Shown here: in pieces, positions 39,025 to 50,529 of the stretch | Layout of the letters: the number at the start of each line of letters is the position of its first letter | How positions within the stretch are numbered: the stretch's first letter is position 1 | Source of the DNA: Acephala macrosclerotiorum | Lineage: Eukaryota > Ascomycota > Leotiomycetes > Helotiales > Mollisiaceae | DNA length: 64,000 nt | NCBI GenBank assembly: GCA_014904845.1 | Contig: MU119205.1 | Coordinates: 1 to 64,000 of the forward strand | Reading direction: 5' to 3' | The notes under the pieces: generated by a model | Database searches by the model: none | What the model was told of the DNA's origin: nothing | The model's input: only the letters and a program-made list of their open reading frames with translations | Translations under genes and position numbers: made by a program

Positions 39025-40646
39025 TCACTTTTTAGCCACCCCAGGTAACTCGACACCAGCATCCAACAGGGCCTGCAGGATCTCACGAGTAGCATCCGTA
39101 TCACTTTCCTCCATGTCCTCCCCCATAACTACATCCTCAGGACCATCATTGATCGTCTGCTCAAGATACCTCCCCTTAAGTTCATTCTGCTCCCCCACAA
39201 GACTTCTCAACATCTCTAACTCATTCTCGGGAGTCAAGAACGCCAAAGTACAATCAGCAAGCTTGTCGTTATTTTGCAGCTGTTCTTGCGTAATCCCGAA
39301 CGTGTGATGCAGCTCATGTGCTTGCATTGGCTTTGGTTCATCAGATTTCCAGTATTGGGTTAATTCCGGAGTGGATCTGGCGTGGACTTTGATCTTCTCG
39401 ATGGAGATAGCGTTTTTGAGACATTGCTGGAGAATAGTTTGTTCTTCGTTGATACAGATGGCCATTAGGTTGAAGTCGATATCATGCTCTTCGGCCATTC
39501 TTTGTTGGATGTTGGTTTGGGCGAGAGCTGTCCAGTCACCTTCAAAGTTTCCTTGGGGGCTGTTAGTAAGAGTAGTCAATATGTAAGGGCATCGGTGCTG
39601 TATGAGAGGACTCACCTAGATTTACAGGCTGCCTCAAGAGGCCGTCGAGTCTCCAAACTTCACCTTGGATTGGGACGTATGCGATGTAGTGGAACGCGTC
39701 ATCTTCTACCTTCTTGGCCTTACCCTTACTGGTTCTCTTGGCCTTGGTTGGGGCCTTCTTGCGATATCGTTTGGCCTTCTTCCATTCATCAACCTCATTC
39801 TGTAGAGCAAGGGCTGCATTTAGAGCCTCGATGCTACTGTGATTCATATCAGAACCGCAACGTGGCGGGTACGATATTACTCACCGGGTAGAAGAATTGT
39901 GAATCCTGCGAATGCTCTCACTCTTGGTAAGCTCTTGACCTCTTTCAGCGGGTGTAAGGCCAATGGTAGAAGCTTTGAATGTTCGGAGGTGATCGACGCC
40001 ATTGGCACGAACTTGCAGATCCGGAATATTCATGAGAATGTTGAGTAAGGCGACTGTGGCGCAGGCATTATTTGTTGTCTGATCTTCCCGTTAGTTTTGC
40101 AGACCAACATTGGAAAGGGTCCAATGCGAACCTGATTTGCGAACCAAACGTGCTTGGGACAGTCTTGAGCCTCATCCTTCTCTTGGCCGTCTACAGCACG
40201 GTAGTTGAAAAGGAAAATGAGTCCCGCAACTTGGCCCCCGTTGTATTTGTCAGTGAGGAAAACTTATCCCGGCCGCAATGACCTACTTGAGCATTGCCGT
40301 ACTCTCGTCATCAAGACCGTAAAGCTCCTGGACGTTGATACCTGTGGCACCTAACGTGCAAACGATTTCTTGAAAGACCTTCTGTAGATGAATGTCAGCG
40401 CTAGAAAATGAAGATAAATACCAAGATGAACTTACGGGTTCAGATTCTATGTCCAGCCATGCTCTGCCGAACAACTCCCCGCGAGATTCGCTGGCTCTTG
40501 CAGGCTGCACGTGTCTGTCAGTACCGTGAAGAATGAGGTTGAGCAAACGTGAAATAACTGACCGACGCGGATGAAGCAGCAGGAGTGCCACTGCTGTTGA
40601 CACTGGCGGCTGCGTTACCAGTTGAGCCCTCCGCGTTGGCGGACAT
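39025..40646 (-). CDS. UCH37/UCHL5-like ubiquitin C-terminal hydrolase (peptidase C12)
   Basis: Seven exons: 40646-40563, 40504-40436, 40381-40303, 40229-40132, 40078-39885, 39836-39616 and 39551-39025; 423 codons plus stop. After a Ser/Ala-rich leader the UCH domain starts at WLDIESEP. The catalytic Cys lies in NNACATVALLN, the His in DDAFHYIAYVPI and the Asp in WRLDGL; the oxyanion Gln is in HVWFANQ. The C-terminal helical extension (ending GVELPGVAKK) fits the UCH37 class, which trims ubiquitin at the proteasome or INO80 in animals and S. pombe. The exon 3/4 junction is uncertain: keeping the family-like ELYGLDDESTAML breaks the frame, so I used a GTACGG donor inside that motif. A KAKRYRKKAPTKAKR-type basic insert precedes the active-site His. 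Confidence 0.85.
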
Positions 40647-41472
40647 CGTGACAGCTGTTCAAGAAGGTGACATCAGCCAGGAACAAGATGATTAGGGATT
40701 ATTTCAAAAGCAGAGCGTAAACATAGATTAGTAGCATGTTGCAAAGGCAATTGAAACATAAATGGAAGGGAGAAGGCCTGAGATCCAATTGGTTATAGGT
40801 GCGGGATTGGATATAGATAAAGGAAGAGACTCACAAACTGTAGTTGCAGGAATCAATACGCGTTTCGCAGAATCCTTGAGTCCAAGAGAACTTGGACGAA
40901 GGGTAGCGAAGAGGCGCGCGTAGACTTAACAAAGAACTCTTTTGTGGTGATTTGAAAGAAGTCTGTTGAGGCGGGAAAAGGCTGTGAGGTTTGCAGCATG
41001 TTGTTCAGAGCCAGCCTTAGCTCATTTTCGGCGTCCAGGCAGCCACAGGCACCATTCACCAACTATGGCAATTGCCCATACGCAATGGAAGTCGGCGGTG
41101 CAGTCCTCGAACGCCGATGTCAATGTCAATATTCCCAGACGGACTTCGAAGCTATGAACAACCACTGAACACAATGGCAACAGATGGGGCTCAGGGGTTC
41201 GAAGCGAGGCGAGACAAACTAGTGTGCCTCTACGGATAAACCACGGCCCGAAACCGAGACCTAGGCGCGTCGCGATGTTGATGAAGCTTCGAAAATTTCA
41301 GGCAGGCTATGTCAACAAATAACTGCTCAGACAATCCTGTCGAATATTCCGAATCGCCTTCTCCCTACGTGTGCGCAAGTCGAACCGAAGCAAGTCAAGC
41401 AACGTTGCTAACCGTCATTGAAACAAACTCTTCCCTCGATTGGCCAGATATTTGGACCTTCAAGAGCATGCC
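40647..41472. promoter_or_regulatory. Divergent promoter region, UCH37-like / POM152
   Basis: 826 bp between two divergent start codons. Short open frames on both strands look accidental. A GGGGTTCGAAG word near 41195 resembles a tRNA box B but has no box A partner. Confidence 0.45.
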
Positions 41473-44400
41473 ATGAGTGGAACCCCTCGACTGCGGTCTT
41501 CGTGGCCAACGACTCCAGCAAGCAATGGTTCGAACACAGATCTAGGAATTGCGAGTCCAGATACTACGAGAGTTAGATCACCTCTGCCAGATCTACCTAA
41601 TGCGGCGCCGGCAGCAACCATAACCAACACGCCTCTCATACCCGTCAACCTCATCGATGCCCCTAGCCAGCGTATGTACACCTTGGCAATCTATGGAATC
41701 CTCGTGGTTTGGCGTCTGTACGATTGGTGGACGCTTGTGGAAGAAGATACCCATTCGTTCGTGCTTTTTGTGAAGTGGACCTTCATCGATATCTTGTTCA
41801 TGTTTGGAGTACCTTTATTGCGTATACCATGGCTCGAATGGTCGGAAGGAACATCACTGGCATCATGTACGATACATACCTTCATAAATGGGATGCTCAT
41901 GTTTCGTGTACCTGTAAGTCATTGAGAAGAGGACATATTGCGCTGGTACTGACACTCTTAGATACCGCTGGAAGGGACATTACTCCTCCTCGCCAAAACC
42001 GTATTCGACAGAGAGATGTCTATTTCAGAGAATAGCGTCAACCCTGCAAAGATCCTACAAAACTCATCACTTATTATGGGCAAGCAGATTATTCACATTT
42101 TGCCTGAAGGGTGTGTATACTGTCCTATTTTCTTGTGCAAGACTGATCATGTCCACAGATCTGTTACTATGAACCCGGACCGCCTCCCCTTCTGTATCGA
42201 TAACGGCCATCCAGTGGCGCACATTCCCCTCTATTTCAATCAAACCAAGCCGAAGCATGTTGAACTTCTCCGGATTGATTTCGACACTAACGCCAATGAG
42301 ACCATTGTTTTGTCGTCGAAGGAGGTTAACAGTGCCCGCAAGACTCACGATGAAAGCCTTTTCGCAATAAACTACGCTGCAAAGAAGCCTGGCCTCTACA
42401 GACTACATAAGGTTATCGACAAGACAAAATTGGAAGTTCAACGCAGAATGTCCGATACCCTCGTCGTGACATGCCCAAAGGCTCTTGTGAAGTCCACAAC
42501 ATCGGACAAGTGCTTGGGCGATCTTTCGGACCTCACCATGGAGATTGAAGGTACCCCACCTTTGAAAGTGGTCTACAGCAGAACTGCAAATAGCGACCAA
42601 AGTGTTCATCACTTCCAGAGTATTCAACCAGAGAACTTTGCTTCACCTCTTCTAGGATCAGCGGGTGCAGGTTCGTTGGTCCTAGCAGGAAGTCAAGACA
42701 TATCATGGGCTCGAACGCATCGAATCACTGTCCCCCTAAATGAATCCATGATCCCTAGTGGTAAATGGCTGTACTCTATCGATGAGATCCATGATGCTAC
42801 TGGTAATATAGCCAACTTTTCTTCTGGAGCTGATGACGGAGAACATGTTTACCCCAAAGGTGCGCATCTTGAACAGGCATTCGTCGTCCACGACCGCCCC
42901 GTTGCTCGTCTTACAGGATGTGACTCTCGAAACCCTCTGATGGTTGCAAATGGGCGCAGCATACAGCTTCCCTCCCAGTATGTATCGCCTGGTCGAGCAC
43001 CCGATGACACTTCTCATACCTTGGCCTGGAAATTCTCCCCATTGGACAGCTTGACGAAGAATGGAGATCATGGAGAGGAAGTTGTGTTTGAGGAATTCTC
43101 AGCGAAAACAGCTCACAGCGCACCGATGATCAAACGGCCAGGTCTTTACACCCTCACAGGAGTGAAGAGTAAATTCTGTCATGGAGAGATTAAGGAGCCT
43201 GCATCTTGTTTGCTGCTCAACCCACCTGAGCCTGAATTGACCATTAGTGCTGAGAACATCAATGACAAATGCGCTGGAAGCTCAATAGGCCTTCTTGTCG
43301 ATCTCGACCTGATAGGCACGCCGCCATTTATTGTCAGATATGATATTATTACTAAGAGTGGAGAAAAACACCATGAGAAGGTCAAGATATCGGGGCTACG
43401 CCACCAAATGGAGCTCAGGCCTAGAGATGCAGGTCACTTCAAGTACCACTTCACATCTATCGATGATGCAGTGTACAAAGGTCATCATTTGAGTGGAAAT
43501 GGATTAGTCTTGGAGCAAGACGTGAAGCCACCTGCGTCTGCACAATTGCGAGTTCCTTCCCGCCCCATCGATGCATGTATCGAGGAACCGGTTGAGATGA
43601 ATGTTGAGCTCTCAGGCGAGAAGCCATTCACGTTGGAGTATGAACTTGTCCATGACGGTAAACGAAAGAGGAGCAAGGTCACGGATATTGACTCGGATGT
43701 CTACAAAATCAGCACTGATCCATTGATAAAAGGAGGCGAATACTCCCTTGCTCTAACGAGCATCCAAGACAAGACTGGCTGCAAGATATTCCTGAATAGT
43801 GAAGCCAAGTTCACGGTTAGACGGCAGAGACCCAAGGCCTCTTTCGGACTTCTCGAGGGCAAGTATAATACCATCGAGGTCGAAGGTAGGAATGTGGAGC
43901 TACCGTTACGCTTGACTGGACGAGCGCCCTGGATAATCCAGTATCGCAATCTTGACGACACCTCGGGCAAGATTCTCGAGAAAACCGCTAGATCAACCAA
44001 CGACATGCTTGCTGTTGAAGAAGGCGGAATATACGAGATATTAGAAGTCTCCGATGATCAGTGTCCTGGAACGGTCGATCCCGCAGCTTCTACATTTGAG
44101 GTTGAATGGTTTCCCAGACCTCAGATCAAGGTCGCAGATAACGCAGCACTCATTCCGGAAGGCAAGAAATATCGCAAGCGAGAAGTTTGTGAGGGCGACA
44201 TCGATGCAGTGGAAGTCAATCTCATTGGTAGGCCACTGCAATAATTTGGATATACCATGCTAATGCTTCGTAGGTTCATCTCCATATAATGTCAAATACC
44301 GCGTCAGCCACAAGCCAGAGCATGGATCAGGTTCTATCATCAACAAGGAGTTTGAGGCTGCACTCGGCCAGGCCACCATTGCTATGGACACTAGCAAACC

Positions 44401-45376
44401 AGGAACTTACGAGTACAAGTTCTCGGAGCTTTCTGATGCTCTGTATGACTACGACTCGAAGAAGTTCACTCCTCTCATTCTAGAGCAAAAGGTCAATCGA
44501 AAGCCTTCTGCTCACTTCGTGAAGCCTGGGCAGTCTTATAAGTACTGCAAAGAAGAACTTGCAGGCGACGAAGTGATCCCAATCAAGCTAGAAGGAGTTC
44601 CACCCTTCAGTCTCGAAATCGACATCAAACATCGAAGCAGTAATCGACCAGAGACTGTCAAAATTGCGAACATCGAATCAAATTACTATGACTTCCGTAT
44701 ACCCCATCGAGTACTATCCCTAGGAATCCATCAAGTCAGCGTGCGGAAGGTACGCGATTCTCATGGCTGCCAGCAAAAGACAGAATACAATGCACCCCAT
44801 GTCCAGGTCCAGGTCTATGATGTGCCAACAATCTACCCATTGGATTCTCGGGTCGATTACTGTGTTGGAGAGCGTATTTCCTACACACTCTCTGGGACAT
44901 CGCCGTTTGAGATTCACTACAACTTTGAAGGTACCCAGAGGAAGGCGAAATCCACCAGCACGACCTTCCGGCGCATTGCCGAAAAGCCTGGTAATTTTAC
45001 CATCACGGGTATTTCTGATAAAGCCAGTGAGTGCAAAGCGAGGACAAATCTTTCCAAGATGATCCACGAAATGCCGAGCGTGAAGCTCAGCAAAGGGAGA
45101 CAGGTGGAAGTGGACATTCATGAAGGAGGGGAAGCAGAAATCCTGTTTGAATTCTGGGGCACACCTCCATTCGAGTTCACATACACAAGAAGTACGAATG
45201 CTCGAAGGGGACAAAAATCACAGGTCCTGGAGACGAGACATGAGGTTTCATACGAGCACAGCAAGACGATTCAGTCCTCACAAGAGGGCACATACGAAGT
45301 GGTGGCTATCAAGGACAAATATTGTTCCTTCTCTACCCAGAAACCAGAGAACAAGCAACGACTCCTAGAATTCTAG
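41473..45376 (+). CDS. pom152: Nucleoporin POM152
   Basis: Four exons: 41473-41913, 41962-42110, 42159-44227 and 44274-45376; 1253 codons plus stop, the usual POM152 size. I chose the ATG at 41473, because an upstream in-frame TTG is not a credible start. A Ser/Pro-rich N-terminus (about 1-60) is followed by hydrophobic segments at about 67-85 (TLAIYGILVVW), 95-117 and 128-160. The rest is a long lumenal part of repeated Ig-like modules. Each carries a GTPPF/GTPPL or GSSPY-type turn and a GxYxL/GTYE strand, for example GTPPLKVVYS, GTPPFIVRYD, GTSPFEIHYN and GTPPFEFTYT. POM152 is a pore-membrane protein forming the lumenal ring of the nuclear pore complex. It is transcribed divergently from the UCH37-like gene. 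Confidence 0.95.
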
Positions 45377-45531
45377 ATGTAGGATTCTTGTTGGATTAAT
45401 CAATTGATGTTTTACGGCATAGCGCGGCGTTGGGCCCAGGTTCTACTTTATCATGTCTATAGTATATCAAAAAATACCAGAATGAACCCTCACATCATAT
45501 CATACAACACACATTCCTGACCCATGCGTTT

Positions 45532-46494
45532 TCATATCCCAACATCAACCTGTCTCCCCCTTTCCAATTCCTTCAAATACTCAATCTCAAACCTAAATTT
45601 CCTCCCCTTATTCCAATTCAACCCCCAATTAATCTCCCCCGCATCAACCTTTACAGCCCTCAATCCCCTCATCCCATCCAAAATATCCTTCTTCTGCTCC
45701 CACGTGTATGTCTGCGGCGGTTCCTGCCAATTAACCTTCAACGTCTGCACATCTGCTCCTCCTAACCATTTCCCTAATTTCTTGATCCCTTTCTTCACTT
45801 CTGCTATTCGAGCGTCTGCTTCTATGTCTCCTGGTTTTGTGGCGCGTTTTTCGGACCCGAGGTGAATTGAGACGTGGATGTGCTTTATAGAGGAGGTTAG
45901 GGCGGAGGAGAGGATTAGATCGCTGCGGCGCGTTTTGTGCACCCAGACGTTGTAATTGATTGTTATGTGGACTGTTTGCGTTGAGCAGCCATATAACAAG
46001 GGCAGAGCTTCGCTGCGGATTTGGTGGTTGAGGAGAAGGAGAGAGGGTGCGATGGGTTGGGTGAGTGCGATGTGTGTTTGTAGTTGCCTGGGATGGGGAC
46101 CACGGATTGGCGGATTGCTGGGTGGAGGAAGAGTGTACGTGTATATCAACTCTCTAATTTCGAGGGGGAGACGGAGGAGATGTGGGAGATTGATGGGTCT
46201 GGCGTCGATAGGTGTGGCGGGGGAGGGGAGCGTGGGGGTGGAAACTTGGAGGGGGTACGGATTTCTGGCGTATTGTTGCAAGGTGAGGAAGTAGCTTCGG
46301 AGGTCTTGTTTGCGGAGGGCCCAGACTGCGTCTTCAGGGAGGTGTAGGATGGATTCTATGGTGGGTGTAGGACGGGTTTGGGCCATCGATGTGGTTCGCG
46401 GGGAAGTGCAGATGCGTTTGCTTGCTGGGGCGGAGGAGGATTGCTGGCAAGAGGAAGCTGGTCGTTTGGAGGGGTCTTCGGGAGGAGAAGCCAT
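45532..46494 (-). CDS. 2EXR / F-box-like domain protein
   Basis: Single exon, 320 residues. A low-complexity Ser/Pro/Thr N-terminus (1-45) is followed by LLRLPLEIRELIYTYTLPPP at about 106-125, the hallmark of the large 2EXR/F-box-like family of filamentous ascomycetes. A downstream region of short strands follows (NHQIRSEALPLLYG, SSIKHIHVSIHLG). Function is unknown; a scaffold or substrate-recognition role is sometimes assumed for this family. The C-terminal third is basic (KKGIKKLGKWLGG) and ends with ELERGRQVDVGI. It is convergent with POM152, with only about 155 bp between the stop codons, so their 3' UTRs probably overlap. Confidence 0.8.
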   Translation of the reverse strand: MASPPEDPSKRPASSCQQSSSAPASKRICTSPRTTSMAQTRPTPTIESILHLPEDAVWALRKQDLRSYFLTLQQYARNPYPLQVSTPTLPSPATPIDARPINLPHLLRLPLEIRELIYTYTLPPPSNPPIRGPHPRQLQTHIALTQPIAPSLLLLNHQIRSEALPLLYGCSTQTVHITINYNVWVHKTRRSDLILSSALTSSIKHIHVSIHLGSEKRATKPGDIEADARIAEVKKGIKKLGKWLGGADVQTLKVNWQEPPQTYTWEQKKDILDGMRGLRAVKVDAGEINWGLNWNKGRKFRFEIEYLKELERGRQVDVGI

Positions 46495-47378
46495 GATGAG
46501 AGAATGTGGAATAGATCAGCAATATATGTATAAGATTTGGAGGTTGTAAATTGTCTCCAAATATGTATAAAGACGTGCGGGGAGAAGTAGTGGGGCTCCG
46601 TGTATAGAAGCTTTTCAAACACTGGAGGCTCCTGACGATCCTCGGGTATCTGTTTTTGCAGTCTTGGCACCATACAAATCCATCAGATAAGATAATCGTG
46701 GCATCTTGGCAAGCCCTTCGAAACCTCAAAAGGTAATTTCAAAGATATTTAAAGTTCTTTTATACTTCGTTGCTGTCAACTTACCTTTGGCGAGCCAGCC
46801 CATAGGCAAGTCGAGATTGTAGACGCTGAATCCCCTCGCTCCACACCCAACCCCAGATGAGGCTTGGCGACTGAGAGACACTGGTCTTTCTCCTTCTTCA
46901 CCTTCGAGGTATTTGTTCCTGGCATACCTTCCATGTTTTTTCTGATTCGTCTCGGGATGAACCGAGTTCATCCGCTTTTGTTGATGGCATAGATTCGAGA
47001 GGATTTTAATGCCATGCTATTTTACTTTACAAGAAGACAGGCATACAACCGGCGATATCCTCCATTCCTGATCTGTCTCATTCATCCTGACAGCACTCAA
47101 TCTTACCTATTGCATATCAGATTCCGGTAGCCATATTTAGAGAAACCTCTCTGGTCTAGGATCATTTGGGCTGATATCATAATTCAATATTTCCAACATG
47201 CAGGCACAGGGATCATGCAGGGTCCAATCAAGGATGATTTACATCCCGGTTTGATCATAATTGCCTAAATAATCCACAATGCTGTTCCCCTAGTGAAAAG
47301 TTGCATATCGAGTCAGAGCAACCCTTCGCCTATTTTCCCAAACGCCGTAGAGTCAAAGAGCAAAACATTATGCATCAT
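46495..47378. other. Spacer between the 2EXR gene and the P450 gene
   Basis: 884 bp. The left end is the promoter of the 2EXR gene and the right end the 3' UTR of the P450 gene. GATAAGATAA occurs near 46685. I see no gene. Confidence 0.5.
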
Positions 47379-49136
47379 TCAGGCTGCATGTGCCCTGACT
47401 TTGACTCCGTTTCCACTGCAGTTTGTTAGAGTCAAGTTGTGTCTGATCACTGGGTCTGCCTCCAGAGACTCCATCTTATCCCATCGTTGCAGCAATCGTA
47501 CAGTCACATAGGATGCTTCAGTCAAAGCGAATTGCTGTCCTATGCAGATTCGCGGACCACCGTTGAACTGAATCATCGTTAGTCATGCATGCAACATGCC
47601 CAATACACAATTCCAGTGCATGCGAGGGAGGGAACAATTCGAGGTAAATTCACTTACTGGCAGAAATTCCCATCCCACCTTCCTGCCCTCCCATCTCTCA
47701 GGCTTGAAATCCTCTGCATCAGGGCCCCAAATATCTTTCCTGTGATGCAGGACATGTACTGAATAATCCACAGCTGTGCCAGCAGGAACGAAAAGCTTGG
47801 ACTGCCCGTCTGGGCCTCCACCTCGTGGCAACGTCGTATCCTTGTTTGCAAACCTGCTGTTGATGGGTACAACAGGGTACAAGCGAAGAGCTTCGTTATT
47901 ACAATGTTGGAGGTACTGGCATGATTTGAGCTTGGCAAATGTGATCGGCTTGGGTTTCTCGTAAGTTCCAAACTCGTTGATGACAATGTCGCGTAGTTTC
48001 TTATATCGAGCTGGGTCTTTAGAAAGACTCAAGAACAGCCAACCCAGAAGTGAAGCTGTAGTATCTCGACCAGCAAGGAGGACATTGAGGAGTTGAGAAC
48101 GAAGCTCAACCGGATCCTGACACTCGGCAGCCAATGCTTCCAAGAAGACGTATTTTCCTTTGCCACCCACACCCTTTTCCAACTCTTTCTCCCGGAGATT
48201 TTTCGACAGCGCAAGTTGGACGAAGCGGTCTATGAAGTTATGGCAGACCTTGCAAGCTTCTTTGAAGCCTTTGGGGCTGATTAACCAATACATGTGAGCA
48301 AATCGAGCTCGGGTCGCGAGAGCCATCTGGCCTTTGTCGAAAGCAGTCGCGAAATCGAACGAATCCTGCCCACCCGTCGCGGGTTTCTCAGCGTCTTGAC
48401 CATCCATAAGGATCTTTTGCGAATCAACAGACTCTCCGAAGAGAAACTCGGTGGCAGAGTCGAGAGTGAGACGGAAGAAAAGGACTTGAAGGTCGACGCA
48501 CTCAGTCCAGTCATCTGGCTGGAGACGAGCTTCTAAAGCTCTCATCATGTTCTGAACACTACCCGTCAAGTTAGTTTATGTACGGTCGGAATGTGTCGGG
48601 AGTTTTGAGACATGTCATGGGAATAAGCCTTACTGGTCTTCTTCGAGATCCAGATCACTGACTTGCTCCCTGGCAAACTGTGGACGCATCATAGCTCTCG
48701 AATGTTCCCAACCAGCGCCATCCTGAGTGAAAATGCCATTTCCCAGCAACGGCCAGAAGTTACCTCGACGAATCGGACCCAAGTCGAAGTCAGCAAACTG
48801 TGTCGCCAAGATAGCCTGGATATTCTTCTCATCGGCCGTGAAGTAATTCGGGCTGCCAAAGATCGACCATTCGTAAGTATTGACACCCGCTCCAACGTCG
48901 TGGATCCTCTTGATGGCGTCCACCGGGAATAGTTTTGCCTTGTCTGCCCTAATGGCACGAGCAATATGATCGACACCGCCAGGCCATCGATTCCTCTGAA
49001 CTGGTGCAGGCTCACATTTGAGCTCGCGAGCTTTGGCTGCGTTGCGCCGAGAGATCAGAAATCCAGCGGCAATAATGTAGATGATATAAGCCAAGCCGGC
49101 CCAGGCCAGTGCACCGACGAGGAGAGGAATCTGCAT
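47379..49136 (-). CDS. Cytochrome P450, CYP52-like (class E, group II)
   Basis: Three exons: 49136-48634, 48558-47658 and 47567-47379; 530 codons plus stop. An N-terminal membrane anchor (about 5-28, LLVGALAWAGLAYIIYIIAAGFL) suggests ER location. P450 landmarks are complete: I-helix AGRDTT at about 330-335, ExxR as EALR at 390-393, FKPERW at about 452-457 and the heme-binding loop FNGGPRICIGQ at about 469-479 with Cys476 as ligand. The FNGGPRICIGQQFALTE ending and overall length recall CYP52-type n-alkane/fatty-acid omega-hydroxylases. The substrate is not settled by sequence, and no biosynthetic cluster surrounds it. Upstream lies a MITE-like inverted repeat (49563-49737). Confidence 0.92.
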
Positions 49137-50529
49137 ATTGCTTCTTCAATGGGTACAACAGATGTTTGAAATCTATTGTTCAGTCAACATCGTTCCGTGA
49201 TCTATGGAAGCGGGCGAACGGGTAACAGTTGCTATAATACCTGGGGAAGAGTGAGGTGAGATGTTTGAAGGGTAAATGGCGTCTATTACCATTGGACTGT
49301 TGTACCTCGAAGCGAGGAAAAGAGTGGGCAGCCGGACCCGGACGGTCACCTCGGCCGGTGGTTTGAGACATTTAGGAAGGCTGCCATTGGCAATTCGGCC
49401 GTGGCGAAGACGCGGAGAGATACTAGTACTCCTACAGGCCCTATTAAATGTTAATGAGCAATGACCAGTATTTAACTAGATATAGTAAACACCACGATCT
49501 CGAGCAGGTGATTGGTCTAGCCACCCCTTGGAGACACGGCCACAATCACCTTAGAATTAACATTTACTTCATCACAGGGGTAATAGTTGTGCCAAGCCTT
49601 CGAGAGACTTCTTCGACAGCAGGGGGAGATTGTCCAATAAGATTTGATGAATTGGTGAATCGTTGCTTGCTTGGGTTAAGTTCACTAGAAAGAACTGGCC
49701 CCTGTTTTTACAACTATTACCCCGGTGGTGAAGTAAAAGGCCTTGTGGGTAATATTTCCTGATCTGCTGCAACTCGGGCTTGAAACCACCCCGCTTTTTG
49801 TCTTGGACTGGATTGGGTTTGGTCAGAGGTGAGACTATTATTTCTGGGACGTGATTAGCTTCCTCGCATCCTCGCACTGGGACCGGCCGGAGTACGATTG
49901 GAATTCAGAGTCATCCTCGTACACGGAAGAGACAAATATAGCATTACTGTAGAATCTGAAAATGTTGATGCAAATGTCATGTTTCCTCCGTAATATGTAT
50001 CTCTTTTGATTCGCTACCGGTACTCCGTTGGTCGCACCCACGCACAAACTAATCCACCCATTTGGGAAAAGCCAAATCGCGAACATGACACGAAAAACCG
50101 CGTCACGACTCACGAAACTCCGTCGACTCCACGCTCACGCTGCACGCCTGACATACCATACCATACCATACATGCTATCCAAAAAAAAAAAAAAAAGAGA
50201 ACCTCCATGTCATGTACGGAGACTCTGACTAACAAAATGACCCATGTAAAATCGGACAAGCATGAGAACTGCCCATACCCCATCCAATTTGCAACACCAG
50301 ACCGCTTCTTCTGTGTCGAGGAAGCCAAAGATTGTCGGGCACCCTCCAACGCAATGTACGAACGTGTCGCCCCTCATCCGCTGTCCTATGCCAATCCAGT
50401 CGCATGTCCAGAGACCGAGAAGAAGTGAAAATCATTAATACAGTCATCCAAATCATATACAAGACACCATATTTTCGTAAAACAAAAATAAAAACACACA
50501 CAGGAATTGCTGCTGTAGCATCATTATCA
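49137..50529. other. Intergenic region, P450 promoter to Whi5-like 3' end
   Basis: 1.39 kb with no supported gene. It holds the MITE-like element at 49563-49737, a short CCATA repeat at about 50153-50170 and an A-run at about 50180-50194. Open frames such as 50006-50428 (+) have no family resemblance and span the simple repeats. Confidence 0.5.
49563..49737. mobile_element. MITE-like element with 28-bp terminal inverted repeats
   Basis: Positions 49563-49590 and 49710-49737 are inverted repeats with 26 of 28 matches; the core is GGGGTAATAGTTGT. They enclose about 119 bp of non-coding sequence. Size, near-perfect arms and position in an intergenic region fit a miniature inverted-repeat transposable element. 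I see no clear target-site duplication (flanks AACA and AGGC), so it could instead be a stable hairpin of another origin. It lies about 430 bp upstream of the P450 start. Confidence 0.55.

Noticed and set aside
41150..41210. tRNA gene suggested by a GGGGTTCGAAG word
   Set aside because: No box A at the right distance and no cloverleaf can be drawn.
45956..46549. Overlapping + strand frames of 79-112 codons
   Set aside because: Shadows of the 2EXR-family gene on the opposite strand.
50006..50428. 140-codon + strand frame
   Set aside because: It runs through a CCATA repeat and an A-run, lacks family resemblance and lies in the 3' region of the Whi5-like gene.
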